7,306 bases of DNA from JBBDNV01 sp040877415 (GTDB lineage Bacteria; Planctomycetota; Planctomycetia; Pirellulales; PALSA-1355): NCBI GenBank assembly GCA_040877415.1, contig JBBDNV010000032.1, positions 1 through 7,306 on the forward strand, read 5' to 3'. A program made the position numbers and the translations under genes. Below, in pieces: positions 6,615-7,306 of this stretch. The first letter of the stretch is position 1. Each line of letters starts with the position of its first letter. The notes under the pieces were generated by a model, which saw only the letters and a list, made by a program, of their open reading frames with translations, made no database searches and had not been told where the DNA came from.

Positions 6615-7022
6615 ATGAGCGAGCAGCGACAAGATGTCTTTCGCGTGGCGGACGAGATTTACCGACAGCGGCCCAGTTGGGTCACGTTCTTTCGCGAAGT
6701 GCTAGGCGTGGATGGAATCGTGCGGCAAGCTTATTCAACTCCCGAGGCGCTTGCCCACTTTGAGCAAACCCCGGAGTACCAGAAGATCCAGCACATGCTG
6801 GCCAAGCTCCGCGAGAACGACTCCGATTTGCCTGGTGGGCCCCGCGAGCCGACGCGAGTGATTACGGTCCGGCTTCCCAAAAGCCTTCACGAATCGTTGC
6901 GAGCCGAGGCTCACGACCGACGAACCAGCATGAACAAGCTGTGCATTTCGAAGCTTCTCCAAGTGATCGACGAGGAGCTGGTGCCAGTCGAAATGGCAGT
7001 CTCAGAAGAGTCGGCAGCATGA
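6615..7022 (+). CDS. Ribbon-helix-helix (Arc/HicB-type) domain protein of unknown function
   Basis: A 135-residue protein in two parts. Residues about 80-118 (TRVITVRLPKSLHESLRAEAHDRRTSMNKLCISKLLQVI) show the ribbon-helix-helix pattern: a short strand with alternating residues, helix A from about 89, a turn, and helix B from about 104 beginning TSMN. Such domains dimerise and bind DNA, and are common in HicB-type antitoxins. Residues about 10-70 (DEIYRQRPSWVTFFREVLGVDGIVRQAY, then an FEQTPEYQKIQHMLAKLR helix) form a second conserved-looking domain that I cannot assign, though I recall similar sequences in planctomycete genomes. The tail after 120 is acidic. No toxin gene lies beside it: upstream is a gene-less gap and downstream, about 37 bases away, is the convergent RNase P RNA. 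It may be a solitary transcription regulator rather than an antitoxin; its target is unknown. Confidence 0.8.
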   Translation: MSEQRQDVFRVADEIYRQRPSWVTFFREVLGVDGIVRQAYSTPEALAHFEQTPEYQKIQHMLAKLRENDSDLPGGPREPTRVITVRLPKSLHESLRAEAHDRRTSMNKLCISKLLQVIDEELVPVEMAVSEESAA

Positions 7023-7059
7023 CATGGAATAGTCAAACGGCGCAAACAAGAGAGAATCG

Positions 7060-7306
7060 GAGTGGACCTGTAAGCCGGGTTCTGTTCCCCTGCGGCAGTC
7101 GAAACTGCCGCAGGGGTGCGGCCATTTCTCTGGGAAGCTGATTGCTCAGCAGCTCAAGCGGCCCACCCGAGAGTGGTGGCGGACCGGACCAGTTCGCGCG
7201 GGGTTTCCCCCGCTCCTCTCTGTTTGGCCTTGCTCCTGGTGGGGTTTGCCGAGCCAGGCTGGTCGCCCAGCCTGCTGGTGAGCTCTTACCTCGCCGTTTC
7301 ACCCTT
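7060..7306 (-). ncRNA. rnpB: RNase P RNA, bacterial class A (3' part; 5' end outside window)
   Basis: The catalytic RNA of RNase P, which removes 5' leaders from tRNA precursors. Read on the minus strand from the right edge, it shows AGGGTGAAA, GGTAAGAG, then GGCAAACCCCACC and GGAGCAAGGCCAAA, the usual conserved core, and near the end ACAGAACCCGGCTTACAG, the conserved 3' strand of the catalytic core. The CCA-binding GGU lies in GGGTGGGCCGCTTGAG (GGU at 7165-7167). A hairpin with a GCGA tetraloop lies at 7255-7274 (P12 position), and the P18 position carries a 13 bp stem with a TTCG loop (7087-7116). Class A is indicated by the P16/P17-like segment following GCTTGAG. The 3' end near 7060 is estimated from homologues. 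About 130-150 bases of the 5' part, including the first conserved region, should lie beyond 7306. The gene converges with the ribbon-helix-helix gene. Confidence 0.95.
7087..7116 (-). other. Extended P18 hairpin of RNase P RNA
   Basis: A perfect 13 bp stem (7087-7099 with 7104-7116) closed by TTCG on the minus strand. It lies just before the conserved ACAGAACCCGG, the P18 position, and is longer than the short P18 of the Escherichia coli RNA. Confidence 0.75.

Noticed and set aside
6615..7022. HicAB-type toxin-antitoxin module
   Set aside because: Only the antitoxin-like DNA-binding domain is present; no HicA or other toxin gene is found on either side.

Overview
The window looks like chromosomal DNA from a planctomycete, probably of the Pirellulales type. 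This is inferred from the moderately high GC, the four-ACT-domain aspartate kinase, a Tat-exported xylose-isomerase-like TIM-barrel protein, mostly weak Shine-Dalgarno sites, and a small ribbon-helix-helix protein of a kind I associate with planctomycetes. No mobile element, CRISPR array or phage gene is visible.

Layout. Bases 1-694 hold no convincing gene; they contain an imperfect inverted CTCTGTG-type repeat and some short palindromes. Bases 695-5087 are a minus-strand cluster read right to left: homoserine dehydrogenase (hom), a protein of the archaeal-type cofactor-independent phosphoglycerate mutase family, and aspartate kinase (lysC) with two pairs of ACT domains. The gaps are about 50 bases, so they probably form one operon for the aspartate/threonine pathway. 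In this context the mutase-like protein is best explained as the non-orthologous homoserine kinase proposed for this family, which would give kinase, dehydrogenase and homoserine kinase together. Aspartate-semialdehyde dehydrogenase and threonine synthase are not in the window.

Bases 5088-5319 separate hom from a divergent plus-strand gene. The gap holds a 50-base tRNA-like remnant (T-arm consensus, folded ends, possibly a decayed tRNA-Gln) and a perfect palindrome followed by five T, which looks like an intrinsic terminator. Bases 5320-6222 encode an exported sugar-phosphate isomerase/epimerase-like protein. After a gene-less stretch of about 390 bases, a plus-strand gene with a strong AGGAGG site encodes a 135-residue protein with a C-terminal ribbon-helix-helix domain. 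It converges on the RNase P RNA gene (rnpB, minus strand), whose 3' part of about 247 bases fills the right end and whose 5' part lies outside.
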